64,000 nt of DNA from the NCBI GenBank assembly GCA_035578155.1, contig JAPWDM010000007.1, forward strand, positions 37,422,413-37,486,412, read 5' to 3'. This DNA comes from Brachynemurus nebulosus. Its lineage: Eukaryota; Arthropoda; Insecta; Neuroptera; Myrmeleontidae. Below, piece by piece: positions 26,043 through 33,450 of the stretch (positions are counted from its first letter, which is position 1; the number at the start of each line of letters is the position of its first letter). The position numbers and the translations under genes were made by a program. The notes beneath the pieces were generated by a model. The model worked only from the letters and a program-made list of their open reading frames with translations. It did no database searches and was not told the origin of the DNA.

Positions 26043-29000
26043 GATAGAATTTTATTAACTCTTATACCTTTTGGTGAATTTTGATAAAATTTTACCATGA
26101 TTTAGAACGGAATTCGTTTAAAACATCATAGCTTTTTTTATAAAATAGTATTATACTTAGATACTTAGTATATTTTAGAACAAAATTAATATACCTATCT
26201 CGCTTCATCTGTTATTTATGGGAAAAATTGTATATTATTCAAGCAGATTACTAATTAATTAAGTCTTTATAAATATTATTTTATAAAAAAAGCTATGTTG
26301 TTTCCAACAAATCCCGTTTTAAATCATCGGATAAAATCGTATCAAAATGCACCGAAAGGTGTGAGAGTTAATAAAATTCCACCCTGTATATGTATAATGA
26401 CTTGTTTGGATAAGACTTGTTTACAAAATGTTATTTTTTTTTTAATATTCGTGTGACCATTACATACGCAGTTACCTTTCCTTGAATCGAAGCAGTGGTG
26501 TAATTTAACCTCGATATATTCGATTTCTCTTTGATATCAAATTTTACCAGAGGGATTATTTTAAATTGGGACATTTTTGGGACATTCTGGACTTAAACTT
26601 TCAGAAAATCTCAGTGAGAGAAGCTTTGTGTGTATATTTTGTACATAAAGGGTATATTTCTGTACATTTGGGTATATAATTTATATTAAAAATTTCTTCA
26701 AGTATATGCCATCAAAGACTAAACTCTAAAATAGCATCAAATTTACGGCAAAGTTTAGCGTAGCGGGCATGCAGTTGGCCAATTTCACTCACTCAATAAA
26801 TTATTAAAAAAATAAAAAATTAGAAAATAAAAAAAAATAAACAAAAAAAAATTTAACTTGGAACAGTTTCTACAAGCCAACATGGAATTGTTATCAGAGG
26901 AAATTTCAATTTAGTTAAAATTTTATCAAAAATTTTTGTAAACGCATCCATTTAATCTTATTCTGGATGCAAAATTAATGATAAATTTTTAACTAAGATG
27001 GGTACCTCACACAAACACTTAATTATTATACTTGATGGGATTGTCTTAAGTATTAACACGACATAGAACGTCTAAGACATGTATTCTAATACAACAAAGT
27101 AATTTTTTTTCAATGTACATATAAGCCTAAAAATGTTTAATTTAAAAAAGAAATGTTTTAGAATACATCTCCTAAGTATACTAATACGAAAAATGAGTCA
27201 CAATGCAAATTTTAGATTCTTGATACTATTTAAAAAAAAAAAAATTGATAATTAATATTTGAAGATCAAAAATTTGCATCGCGTACTAAATGTCCTTTAC
27301 AAAAATAATTTTTCCATTAACGATAACGAAAAGTTAAAAACAGATTATGTACAAATAATTTTTTAAATAAGTATACAGGGTGGTCCAGAATTATGTACCG
27401 TAATTGCTAGAGCTGATAGTACGTTGAAAAATAATGATACCTTTTCATGTACACTTTTTTCCATAACTCAATAATAAGGGAGATACAACTCTGTAAAGGG
27501 GTGAAACGAAAACCATTTTTTCCTAAATATTTTCCAAACGGTTTTGAATAACGGATTGATATTTTAGGGGTACCTACGTGGTAGGTGTTAGTTATCATGT
27601 CTTTTTTTAATTTGTAATTATTTAAACAAAATTCTTAATAATATGATTTCTCAGACAATTCCACGTAAAAAAGATATACTTGTTACATTTCGATAAATAA
27701 TACCGTTTTCGAATAATTTAAAGTAGAAATATCTATTTTCAAATTATCCCGTAATCATAAGTGATGGAATAATTGGTACCATAAATTTTAATATCCTGAT
27801 ATTCATACGCACCCCTAAAATATGAATCCATTATTCAAAAGCGCCTAAAAAATTTTGAAAAAAAAATTTTTGTTTCGTTTCACCCCTCTACTTATTTCCC
27901 GGATTATTGAGTTTTGGAAAAAAGTGTAGATGATAACGGCCATTATTTTTGAATGTGCTATCAGCTCTGGCAATTAGGGTACATAATTCTGGACCACCTT
28001 TGTATATATAAAAAAAAAAAGAAAACAATTTTAGCGTCCACAATTTTGAAAAAAGCCAAATTATCACGAAAGTGGTCTGATTGAATTTGTTAAATGATAT
28101 GGCAATTAAACTGAATCAGTCTTTAACTAAGACAAAAAAAAATAACAAAAGCTTTTAATCTTTTTATTTTAAAATATGAAATATTCAAATAAGTATTGGA
28201 AAGAAAAATCGTCAATAATCTAAGCTTATTTGAATATACGCATGGAACATTTGGACAAAATAAATTATTATGGTTGTTTAAGCTAAAAATTTGTTTAAGT
28301 TTAACGAACTTACTGTCAAAATTGAGACTAATTGTGGCATTACTCTCGCCCAACTCATTCTTTGCAGTGACTTTGTACTTGCCAGCATCCTCAACAGTGA
28401 CATTTTTTATTTCAAGTGTTGCAAAGTATGAGTGTCCGTCTTTGTCGATAATTAGCTAAAAATTTTTGGATAATTTTTTTTTTTAGTATAAAACAAATAA
28501 AAGGAGGATTAAAAAACCAAATTAGTTCACAAACCTTGTGTCGGGGTGATTCTTTGACGGGGGCTTGGTTATGCCACCATGTAACGGTCGGTTTTGGATC
28601 AGCTTTTATGCGACATTCGAACAGCAAACGCTTCCCATCGTCTTCTTGTCTAATTGCCGGTTTCTTTGTGAACGTAGGTGCAATACCGTCGATTTGCCTA
28701 AACGACGTAATATTGAATTTAGATTTCGAAAATTTTGACAATGTGTTTTTGAATACTTACTTTTCTCTAGGTTCATCCATAGCTGAAAATAATTCAAAGA
28801 AATTAGAATCTCGCAATCATCTAGCCAAATTCAAAATGTAAACTTACGACTGAAATTCAAATTAATTGACGCCGCAACTTCACCCATTTTATTTTTCGCT
28901 TTGACTTTGTAAAGGCCCGCATCGGTTTCGACAACATCGTCAAGTTCGAGAACCACCAGAAACTTGTTTGTGTCGATCGATTGTAATTTAAATTTGGTCC

Positions 29001-29160
29001 TATGATCCTCTTTGAGTAATTCATCGCTACGGAACCATTGTATATCGGGTTTCGGTGAGGCCAACAGTTGACATTCGAATATTAGCCGGTTGCCATCATC
29101 CTCCTGACGTAGCGCCGGCTTCTGGGTGAAGCTGGGAGCAAAATCATCGGCTACTCCCAT
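1..29160 (-). CDS. bt: Projectin/twitchin (bent), 5' part, 38 coding exons, truncated at window edge
   Basis: Giant muscle protein of the titin/twitchin family. In insects projectin links Z-disc and thick filament in flight muscle and lies in the A-band of other muscles. Joining exons by GT/AG sites with consistent phase gives about 6,098 codons without a stop. Visible order: Ig1-8 (residues ~1-838), PEVK-like spring (~839-1549), Ig9-14 with a linker (~1550-2165), then Fn3-Fn3-Ig modules 1-13 and the start of module 14. Fn3 domains show the repeated W-x-K-P-x-x-D-G-G, Y-x-x-E-K and Y-x-F-R-V-x-A-x-N motifs; Ig domains show D-x-G-x-Y. The 8 Ig + PEVK + 6 Ig + (Fn-Fn-Ig)n order separates it from titin/sallimus and stretchin. 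The kinase domain and C-terminal Igs are outside the window. Core introns are all phase 1; spring introns are all phase 0. Identity is very secure; individual tiny exons are less so. Confidence 0.95.
3996..4298 (-). CDS. bt: bt exon 37: second Fn3 of module 9
   Basis: [36 protein letters not shown] and [20 protein letters not shown]. One Fn3, phase 1-1, GTAAGC donor. Confidence 0.94.
4375..4680 (-). CDS. bt: bt exon 36: first Fn3 of module 9
   Basis: [20 protein letters not shown], then [17 protein letters not shown] and [18 protein letters not shown]. One Fn3, phase 1-1, GTAAGT donor. Confidence 0.95.
4750..5031 (-). CDS. bt: bt exon 35: Ig of module 8
   Basis: [30 protein letters not shown] and [11 protein letters not shown]. 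One Ig in 282 nt, phase 1-1. Confidence 0.95.
5095..5394 (-). CDS. bt: bt exon 34: second Fn3 of module 8
   Basis: [20 protein letters not shown] to [20 protein letters not shown]; one Fn3 in 300 nt. Ends AKPKKR-type basic residues at a GTAAAT donor, phase 1-1. Confidence 0.95.
5481..9326 (-). CDS. bt: bt exon 33: 3.8-kb exon, modules 4-7 and first Fn3 of module 8
   Basis: Thirteen domains in one exon: (Fn3-Fn3-Ig) x 4, then Fn3. Module starts include [57 protein letters not shown] and [15 protein letters not shown]. Ig starts include [36 protein letters not shown] and [12 protein letters not shown]. Phase 1-1. The GTAACA donor gives codon G|.. at NPF-G. Confidence 0.96.
9407..9688 (-). CDS. 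bt: bt exon 32: Ig of module 3 alone
   Basis: [20 protein letters not shown] to [16 protein letters not shown]. One Ig in 282 nt, phase 1-1, the same size as exon 35. Confidence 0.95.
9775..10674 (-). CDS. bt: bt exon 31: Ig of module 2 and Fn3 pair of module 3
   Basis: [18 protein letters not shown] starts the Ig; then Fn3 ([15 protein letters not shown]) and Fn3 ([16 protein letters not shown]), with [20 protein letters not shown]. Exactly one Ig-Fn-Fn period of 900 nt, phase 1-1. Confidence 0.95.
10744..12471 (-). CDS. bt: bt exon 30: end of Ig14, core module 1 and Fn3 pair of module 2
   Basis: Order: end of Ig14 ([20 protein letters not shown] to N-A-Q-G-E-E-T), Fn3 ([11 protein letters not shown]), Fn3 ([16 protein letters not shown]), Ig ([12 protein letters not shown]), Fn3 ([13 protein letters not shown]), Fn3 ([14 protein letters not shown]). 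This starts the repeating core. Fn3 motifs [10 protein letters not shown] and [17 protein letters not shown] are typical of twitchin. Phase 1-1 boundaries at domain edges. Confidence 0.95.
12552..12905 (-). CDS. bt: bt exon 29: Ig13 and first half of Ig14
   Basis: [36 protein letters not shown] and D-D-G-E-I-M-C form Ig13. [20 protein letters not shown] starts Ig14, which is split at PFK-G in phase 1. Confidence 0.92.
12985..13681 (-). CDS. bt: bt exon 28: end of Ig10, Ig11 and Ig12
   Basis: [20 protein letters not shown] finishes Ig10. Ig11 starts [14 protein letters not shown] and carries VSWWKG and D-S-G-E-Y-T-C. Ig12 starts [15 protein letters not shown] and carries [10 protein letters not shown] and D-A-G-Q-Y-S-C. 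Ends phase 1 at GTAAGT. Confidence 0.93.
13749..13874 (-). CDS. bt: bt exon 27: Ig10, first half
   Basis: [20 protein letters not shown], then [10 protein letters not shown] containing the core Trp. Acceptor CACAG, donor GTAAGT, phase 0-0. Confidence 0.9.
14696..14773 (-). CDS. bt: bt exon 26: 26-codon [13 protein letters not shown] cassette
   Basis: Between a TTATTTAG acceptor and a GAG|GTTGGA donor, phase 0 on both sides. Encodes [17 protein letters not shown], then ...HPFTKKE. The RRPS-x-AEL string echoes exon 23 (RRPSVAEL), and the result joins in frame between linker KKVEK and Ig10 [10 protein letters not shown] longer ORF in a different frame covers it, so it is easily overlooked. The donor is non-optimal. 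Symmetric phase makes it optional. Confidence 0.75.
14983..15119 (-). CDS. bt: bt exon 25: conserved linker [14 protein letters not shown]
   Basis: [20 protein letters not shown] then acidic [20 protein letters not shown]. This basic/Trp linker is typical of the Ig9-Ig10 spacer of twitchin-family proteins. Ends KKVEK in phase 0 at GTAAGT. Confidence 0.92.
15185..15421 (-). CDS. bt: bt exon 24: Ig9
   Basis: [20 protein letters not shown], then [20 protein letters not shown] full Ig with Phe rather than Trp at the usual core position (TFKFYKG). Phase 1-1. Confidence 0.93.
15484..15631 (-). CDS. bt: bt exon 23: RRRPS/MRRPS segment and start of Ig9
   Basis: Starts [20 protein letters not shown], then [23 protein letters not shown], the A strand of the ninth Ig. 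Starts phase 0 and ends phase 1, so it closes the skippable cassette block. Two more basophilic sites. Confidence 0.9.
15632..16669. other. bt intron, no further exon recognised
   Basis: About 1 kb of A+T-rich intron between cassette exons 22 and 23. I looked for short phase-0 K/E/P/R-rich frames between AG and GT and saw none. Confidence 0.6.
16670..16714 (-). CDS. bt: bt exon 22: 15-codon cassette, ARPGVLAP
   Basis: Encodes [15 protein letters not shown] between AACAG and GTTAGA. Phase 0-0. Distant relative of exons 20-21; the GTTAGA donor is weaker than its neighbours. Confidence 0.72.
17156..17194 (-). CDS. bt: bt exon 21: 13-codon cassette, KLRPGEVLD
   Basis: Encodes [13 protein letters not shown] between CTGCAG and GTGAGA. 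Phase 0-0. A clear duplicate of exon 20; a perfect candidate for alternative or combined use. Confidence 0.8.
17289..17419. repeat. 131-bp inverted repeat in bt intron between cassette exons 20 and 21
   Basis: TACCGAACAA ... AAATACCATTACACAAAA at the left matches TTTTGTGTGATGGTATTT ... TTGTTCGGTA at the right. It would fold into a hairpin of roughly 35 bp with a short middle. Probably a small palindromic MITE. Confidence 0.75.
17805..17849 (-). CDS. bt: bt exon 20: 15-codon cassette, KLRPGEVVD
   Basis: Encodes [15 protein letters not shown] between ATAG and GTAAAC. Phase 0-0. Homologous to exon 21 (KLRPGEVLD) and, more distantly, to exon 22 (ARPGVLAP). Confidence 0.8.
18122..18331 (-). CDS. 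bt: bt exon 19: 70-codon Pro/Ser-rich spring exon with RRGS and RRPS
   Basis: Starts [20 protein letters not shown], then [18 protein letters not shown] and [11 protein letters not shown]. This gives three basophilic Ser sites within about 30 residues. Acceptor ATAG, donor GTACGT, phase 0-0. Confidence 0.9.
18387..18908. repeat. 522-bp fold-back element in bt intron between exons 18 and 19
   Basis: The whole segment is one long inverted repeat. The left arm from GTAATTATGCA, through TATTTTTGGCTCTAAAAG and CGACTTTGATATAAA, is mirrored at the right (CTTTTAGAGCCAAAAATA, TTTATATCAAAGTCGAAG, TGCATAATTAC). Arms are over 200 bp with few mismatches and the centre is A/T-rich near 18670-18690. Type: fold-back DNA element or large MITE. 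Confidence 0.85.
19321..19683 (-). CDS. bt: bt exon 18: 121-codon spring exon
   Basis: Starts [20 protein letters not shown], then repeats of F-x-[VL]-K-L-K-x-[VF]-x ([27 protein letters not shown]) and K-L-[PS]-x-[AG]-S-K-A-[EQ]-L-E. Ends PAKKE at GTAACA. Phase 0-0. It lacks RRxS sites, unlike its neighbours. Confidence 0.9.
19845..19892 (-). CDS. bt: bt exon 17: 16-codon KVEK cassette
   Basis: Encodes [16 protein letters not shown], a three-residue repeat, between CATTAG and GTAAGT. Phase 0-0. Confidence 0.82.
20288..21253 (-). CDS. bt: bt exon 16: 322-codon spring exon with RRPSLKK repeats
   Basis: Opens [19 protein letters not shown]. It then consists of irregular repeats of (E/K)-R-R/K-R-P-S-L-K-K/E spaced by P/E/K runs such as EPEPEPEK and [11 protein letters not shown] count nine [K/R]-R-[P/A]-S sites plus KKAS and RKSS variants. 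It ends [11 protein letters not shown] at GTACAA. Phase 0-0. No fold or coiled coil is evident; the composition is K, E, P and R with few hydrophobics apart from the motif Leu. Confidence 0.93.
21742..21789 (-). CDS. bt: bt exon 15: 16-codon cassette with RRTS
   Basis: Encodes [16 protein letters not shown] between TTTTAG and GTATAC. Phase 0-0. Closest relative of exon 14. Confidence 0.84.
21882..21932 (-). CDS. bt: bt exon 14: 17-codon cassette with RRTS
   Basis: Encodes [17 protein letters not shown] between CTACAG and GTAAGA. Phase 0-0. Shares RRTSV with exon 15 and a similar length with exon 13. Confidence 0.85.
22203..22253 (-). CDS. bt: bt exon 13: 17-codon cassette with RRSS
   Basis: Encodes [17 protein letters not shown] between TTTTAG and GTAATT. 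Phase 0-0. Resembles exons 14 and 15 (acidic, then S/A-R-R-[ST]-S-[VM], then acidic/K end), which suggests tandem exon duplication. Confidence 0.85.
22327..22593 (-). CDS. bt: bt exon 12: K/E/P/V-repeat spring exon
   Basis: 89 codons of almost pure K, E, P and V, built from KKVEE and [15 protein letters not shown] units and ending KKVAVSKK. The DNA has a 30-bp period, with near-identical copies around 22351-22440. Symmetric phase 0-0. This is the most PEVK-like exon; it should be an extended polyampholyte. Confidence 0.9.
22656..22907 (-). CDS. bt: bt exon 11: Ig8, leading into the spring
   Basis: [28 protein letters not shown] and [14 protein letters not shown] form the last N-terminal Ig. 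The exon ends KEKKEEK in phase 0, so the charged K/E spring starts before the splice site. Confidence 0.92.
22974..23323 (-). CDS. bt: bt exon 10: Ig7 and start of Ig8
   Basis: [18 protein letters not shown] starts Ig7; it carries [12 protein letters not shown] and [17 protein letters not shown] linker [20 protein letters not shown] leads into Ig8. Ends phase 0. Confidence 0.92.
23382..23787 (-). CDS. bt: bt exon 9: end of Ig5 and Ig6
   Basis: Begins [20 protein letters not shown] (end of Ig5), then an acidic linker EAEPEPEGD and a full Ig6 ([33 protein letters not shown]). Ends phase 1 at GTATGT. Confidence 0.92.
23849..24072 (-). CDS. bt: bt exon 8: Ig5, most
   Basis: Begins [17 protein letters not shown], then [18 protein letters not shown]. 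Ends Q-I-K in phase 0 within the Ig fold at a GTAGTA donor. Confidence 0.9.
24384..24685 (-). CDS. bt: bt exon 7: Ig4
   Basis: Whole Ig domain: [46 protein letters not shown]. Ends NFQ-G in phase 1 at GTATGC. Confidence 0.92.
24766..24969 (-). CDS. bt: bt exon 6: Ig3, second half
   Basis: Begins (W)[13 protein letters not shown], carries [16 protein letters not shown] and ends GGDKPK in phase 2 at GTATGT. Confidence 0.92.
25016..25171. mobile_element. 156-bp MITE with TA target duplication
   Basis: Perfect 12-bp terminal inverted repeats, TACCGTAAAACG ... CGTTTTACGGTA, whose outer TA fits a Tc1/mariner-type target duplication. Lies in the intron splitting Ig3; no coding capacity. Confidence 0.75.
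25208..25343 (-). CDS. bt: bt exon 5: Ig3, first half
   Basis: Encodes [19 protein letters not shown], then [15 protein letters not shown]. It splits the core Trp codon (TG|G) at a GTAGGT donor. Phase joins exactly to exons 4 and 6. It is too short for a length-based ORF search. Confidence 0.9.
25980..26039. repeat. (TA)n microsatellite, about 30 units
   Basis: Uninterrupted alternating T/A for 60 bp, directly touching the left end of the inverted-repeat element at 26038. It probably expanded from the element's TA target site. Confidence 0.9.
26038..26398. mobile_element. 361-bp palindromic DNA element (MITE)
   Basis: Left TACAGGATAGAATTTTATTA..CTC is mirrored by right GAG..TAATAAAATTCCACCCTGTA. 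Arms extend about 110-150 bp through AAGCTATG and ATTTTATAAAAA near the centre. Ends TACAG(G)../..CCCTGTA with TA fit a Tc1/mariner-related MITE. Confidence 0.78.
27374..28004. mobile_element. 631-bp element with about 200-bp inverted termini
   Basis: Left TACAGGGTGGTCCAGAATTA is mirrored by TAATTCTGGACCACCTTTGTA at the right. Similarity extends inward through CAGAGCTGATAG, ACTCAATAAT, GGGGTGAAACGAAA and TTTTAGGGGT. The middle (about 27600-27780) is unique. No transposase ORF; non-autonomous. Confidence 0.8.
28314..28455 (-). CDS. bt: bt exon 4: Ig2, second half
   Basis: Encodes [18 protein letters not shown] then [17 protein letters not shown], the F and G strands of Ig2. Ends phase 1 at GTAAGT. 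It is followed by a 3-kb intron carrying three repeats. Confidence 0.92.
28535..28697 (-). CDS. bt: bt exon 3: Ig2, first half
   Basis: Encodes [20 protein letters not shown] through the core Trp ([11 protein letters not shown]) and ends KESPRHK in phase 0 at a GTTTGT donor. Strongly similar to Ig1, as expected of the tandem N-terminal Igs. Confidence 0.92.
28761..28782 (-). CDS. bt: bt exon 2: 22-nt micro-exon
   Basis: CTATGGATGAACCTAGAGAA plus AA, between a CAG acceptor and a GTAAGT donor. It encodes the Ig1-Ig2 linker (P)MDEPREK. Its length is not a multiple of 3, and skipping it would shift the frame of exon 3, so inclusion must be constitutive in a functional transcript. Flanking introns are only about 63-65 nt. 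Confidence 0.8.
28848..29160 (-). CDS. bt: bt coding exon 1: start codon and Ig1
   Basis: The ATG (context GAAGTATGG) opens [15 protein letters not shown], the usual projectin start just before Ig1. The Ig shows the core Trp (IQWF) and the [11 protein letters not shown] tyrosine corner. It ends phase 1 at a GTAAGT donor. No in-frame upstream ATG is joined to it in the same exon. Confidence 0.93.
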
Positions 29161-29205
29161 ACTTCGTTAATAATTTAATTCTACAAACACGACATCAACA
29201 CTTGT
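29161..29205 (-). promoter_or_regulatory. bt: bt 5' UTR end with acceptor and 4-codon upstream ORF
   Basis: A strong acceptor (TTATCTCTTTGCAG) ends at 29206, so 45 nt of non-coding sequence precede the ATG and at least one further 5' UTR exon must exist. This leader has an ATG (29193-29195) followed by TCG TGT TTG TAG (ends 29181), an ORF coding M-S-C-L, then stops before the main start. Any translation effect is inference. Confidence 0.7.
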
Positions 29206-30205
29206 CTGCAAAGAGATAAAGAATTTCTAACTCAATCAAATGGCTATTATAAGCGGTTACTTAATGTTAAGTAAAAAACGACTTTCGAATTACAAGTCTA
29301 TAAATATATTACGTTGACCTATATATGTAATACAACTACACAGCATCCGAAAAACAAAATATAAGTGGGCTGAAGGTATCCACGTTTGCCAAAACATTTT
29401 ATAAATATATGAAATATTAAAACGAATTACGCCAGAGAAAATATTATATGAAATCATCGAAAGAAAAACGATACAATGTACCTATTTTATGTCATATGAT
29501 TACATTTTCATACTCTTTCTAAATTTAGAAACGAAACGCCATCGATTACTCATTGCACATTGTTTCAAAACCATTTTCATTTCATTTGGAATGAATGGTT
29601 TTATTTTTTTCGAAATTTTTTAACCCTTCGTCTACACATTGTCTACAAGCGATTTAGATTGTATTTGGGGTACTATTTATCGTTGGCTTATCATGCAACG
29701 CCAGATTTGCCTTCGAAGAAGGCCTCTGAGCACATTTCATGTGGATGCCTTATGTAAGGCAGTCAAATTTAGAAAATTTGTTTGAGGGGTTACGACGCGT
29801 TCAGTTGTGGAGTCCCAAGTTATGTGGGGGCATGTGCATCAAGCACCCTTATATAAATCTGGGTATGATTTCATCAACAAAAATATTTGATAAGAAATAG
29901 GGACTACGGATTATAATGTTATACAAGACTAGGACACACTGGGACATAAAACTACTTTTATAGATGTTTCGCAATTTTTCAAGAAACATTTAAAGTATCC
30001 ACGAAGTTACTTTACGCTAGGGACTTCCGGTTTTATACATCTTCAGATTACTTCTAAGTTAATAAATGATTAACCCTCGAAACGTACTGAAAATCATTCC
30101 AATCCCAATTTTTTCTTCTACAGAAAGTCACTTTACTACAAAATATGTTTTTTTTGTTCAAAATTTAAAAAAAAAAATAATGCTCTCAATGTTATTTGAA
30201 CTTGT

Positions 30206-30405
30206 CACTTTTCATTAAATTAAACAATTCGATTATGAGCTAGTTTTCGAGTAATTAACTCATCTTCAGGTATAACACAATTGAAGAATTCCTTTATATA
30301 TTGTGTTATCGGATTGTGTACAAATCAATTGTGTTATAGCTGATGATGAATTAATTACTTCGAAAGCTAGCTCGTAATCGAACAGTTTAATTTAATGAAA
30401 AATGA
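30206..30405. repeat. 200-bp fold-back element
   Basis: Arm CTTTTCATTAAATTAAACAA, TTCGATTATGAGCTAG, TTTTCGAGTAATTAACTCATC is mirrored at 30335-30405 (GATGAATTAATTACTTCGAAAGCTAGCTCGTAATCGAA). One arm has a related single copy at 56014-56099. Confidence 0.75.
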
Positions 30406-33380
30406 AAAGGTAAATTATTTTCATTTTTTGTAATATGGATCTTCACAACGTAAATCTTTCAAATGTTAATTATTTATATAAATTTCATGATGAGGTGTGC
30501 GCTACAAGGGTTAAAAAATAAAATGCCTAAATTTTTTCTTTAAATTTTACAGTAGATGTGCGGCTAGAGTATCAAACAATTGAGAGATGCAGTCTACTTT
30601 GAGAATGAGCCCTCAATAATTTCTGTTGACATAATTTAAGTGTCTCAAAATTTCTGGCTTACTTAAAATGAAATTTTTATTTGCTTTCAAAAAGAGAATT
30701 CAGATAAAAAGAAATCCTAATCCTGATTTTGAATAAGAAAACGTAACTTTGACCATGAAATAATTAAGGATAACATCTTTTCTCTCTACTTATTTAAGTA
30801 CATTTCATAAGTTAACATGAGACTAATTAAAAGGTAGTATCCATTGTTTAACAATAAGTGTGGTTTGGCGGGGGCGGGGTAATTTTCAGTAATGTTAGTA
30901 AATATAAAATGCATTCTTTATTTTCGAAGTGTTGTGAAATTTTTTTCAACCGGTAATAATAAAAAAACCATTAAGTAAAGCTACTCTTTGCATCTAAATT
31001 TAAACTTTTGTTTTCAAAAATTTTCCCATCAAAATACCACAGTGTAATTAATGTCAAGACCAAAGCCTAAATAAAAAGTACACATGCACTGTTTATAAAT
31101 ATTTATATGTATAAAATATATAGGTTGACCTCAAAAAAAAAACAAAGTTATGGCAGCATTATTGCACGTATTTCGAATGCACATTGCAATGACCTTATTA
31201 TGAGTTCTGCTGGTGGAATTTGAATTCTTTCATGGTCTAATTGTTGTTTTCTACTGTTGTTAGTTTGATGTAAACAAAACAAAATGTTTTATTTGATTTT
31301 GAAAAGCCAAAATTTAGATTTTTGTCAGTATTTTTGTGATTCTGCACTCAACTCTTTGATGAAAGTTTCAGAATTCAAATATCTAAATTTTAACCGTTTT
31401 TGCTAAACGTAATTGGTTTTTGTAAACTAAAATGATCGCATAGTGATTTCGTTGTTGTTGGAACTACGAAACCGTAAAAATTAAAAAAAAATCAACAACC
31501 TCAGTGATTGACTGTTTGAAAGATGTTTCTACTTTTCTACTTCCAATAATTTCTTTAATCCGGTAAGAACGTTTAGATTTCAACCGTTTTTGACAAAAGT
31601 ATTTGGTTTTTGTAAACAAAAAATCAGATAATACAAGAACCTCAATGACTGACATTCAAGACTATTGTATATTTTAAAGTGTTTGCACTCTTGTGCCTAC
31701 TTTCAACAATTTTTTAACTCTTTTGGATCCAAAAAGGTCACATGTTTCGTTGTTGGAGGTTATACGAACTCAAATACTTTAGGGTGTCTGACAAAAATTC
31801 ACAAATTATTCTAACATTTCTACTACAGTTTAATTGTTCCATTGACAGAATCAACTATATTGCAAAAATGGAATCTTTCTGGCTTTTCAATTAATTTTGA
31901 CAATTAGATCGCTCATATTTAGTACGACGCTACTTAATTTAATTATGTTTCTATAGATTTAATCAAATTTTATTTGTGATAGTGAAAAGATTAAAACATT
32001 AAAATGAATGCTTTCAATAAATTACTAGCAATATGTTTTAAATAGAATCTTATGAGTTTAGATAATCATTTTTTTAAAATTGAATTTTATTAAAAAATAT
32101 TGCTAATACACATGAAAATAGGATAGTGATTAGTGATTATGATGATACAATGCAAGTGGCAATTGACCCAATCATATTTCAATTGCCAAAATTTCAAATG
32201 AATATTTGAAGCAAAATGTATATACGGTTAAATGCAGCACTATAATTAAAATTAATCGGATTGCTATTCAAATTATTTGGACAAAACTCATTCAAAATAT
32301 TTTTTTTATTCATTCCGAAGGAAAATATTTTTGTCAAGACAAAAATTGGCTCACGATTACAAATATGTTCACCCACGTTAAAAAATAGTACCAAGCGGTT
32401 ATTTTTGAAATGTGTTATTTCTGGTTTTTTTATGTTAAATGAATATAATTTGATAACATTACTACTAATTTCATTTAAATCGAGTCTCGGTAACAATTTC
32501 CGAGCATTTTTTTGTCGTTCACAGTTGTTAACGGTAGATAAAAAATTTGGTCCGATGCCATTCGTACTCGAATTACCGTGGCATACCATGAATAAATCAG
32601 TGAAGCGTTAAGAGATATTTTTGAACAAACGTATTTATAGTATTGTGGGCGTCTTTTAAAACAGTTTGCAACAATTACATGTGAAAAGTTAAAAAAAAAT
32701 TCGATTAATTCAAAGCGAAATAGAAAAATTAATTCGATTTCTCAACAATCGATCGATAATTCTCTTAAATATTTTAATGATTCGTGACGTATATCGAAAT
32801 AAAATATATTAAAAATGAATCATATTTTGGATGAAATCCAAAAATTTATTGTTTTCGATTATTCCAAATTGTTTTTTACACAGTGTACACCCACTAATCA
32901 GATGGATACAATTACATTTTCGTTGCGTACAAAGTATATTTTCAAATATTAACATAATTTGTAATAATTAATTCGTTTTCATAACGATCTGTAGAAATAA
33001 CACATTTATATTTTTTTGTGTATACCATAAACGGAGTTGAATCACAGAATCATTCACTACTTTTTGTTACACATTGTACCATTAGCAATTTAATTGTTAA
33101 AATGATTCACTCACTAGCACATATCGTCTGTTGAAGACACTTAAACCACTCATACGATGCGAAAAATCGGGATTGGTCCCCTTAATTGAATTATTAAATG
33201 AGCAGAAATTGTGTTATTAATCCACTGGTCATATGATCACTTTTTGAAACACAATAAAAAGCGAGAATAAGCGTTTTGAATCGAGAATTTCACAGTTTCG
33301 TAAAAGAACACTTTTTTCGAATCATACAAAAGAAAGGAAAATAATCAGAAAATTGTGAAGCTTGAATCCGTGACACAACA

Positions 33381-33450
33381 TAATATTGTCTAATTGTTGA
33401 ATTGCGATCATTAGATCGATACCGCAATATCGATAAATTAGACAATATTA
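33381..33450. repeat. 70-bp near-perfect palindrome
   Basis: Perfect 15-bp arms TAATATTGTCTAATT (33381-33395) and AATTAGACAATATTA (33436-33450), with inner ATTGCG/CGCAAT and GATC/GATC pairs. It could extrude as a cruciform or be a tiny MITE. Lies between the bt start codon and a candidate first exon. Confidence 0.7.

Noticed and set aside
1..29160. Titin/sallimus or stretchin instead of projectin
   Set aside because: The strict Fn3-Fn3-Ig core after 8 Ig + PEVK + 6 Ig fits projectin/twitchin; sallimus is Ig/PEVK-dominated and stretchin lacks this core.
32194..32611. Overlapping ORFs of 131 (minus) and 116 (plus) codons
   Set aside because: A+T-rich, no domain, no splice signals or codon structure; chance frames.
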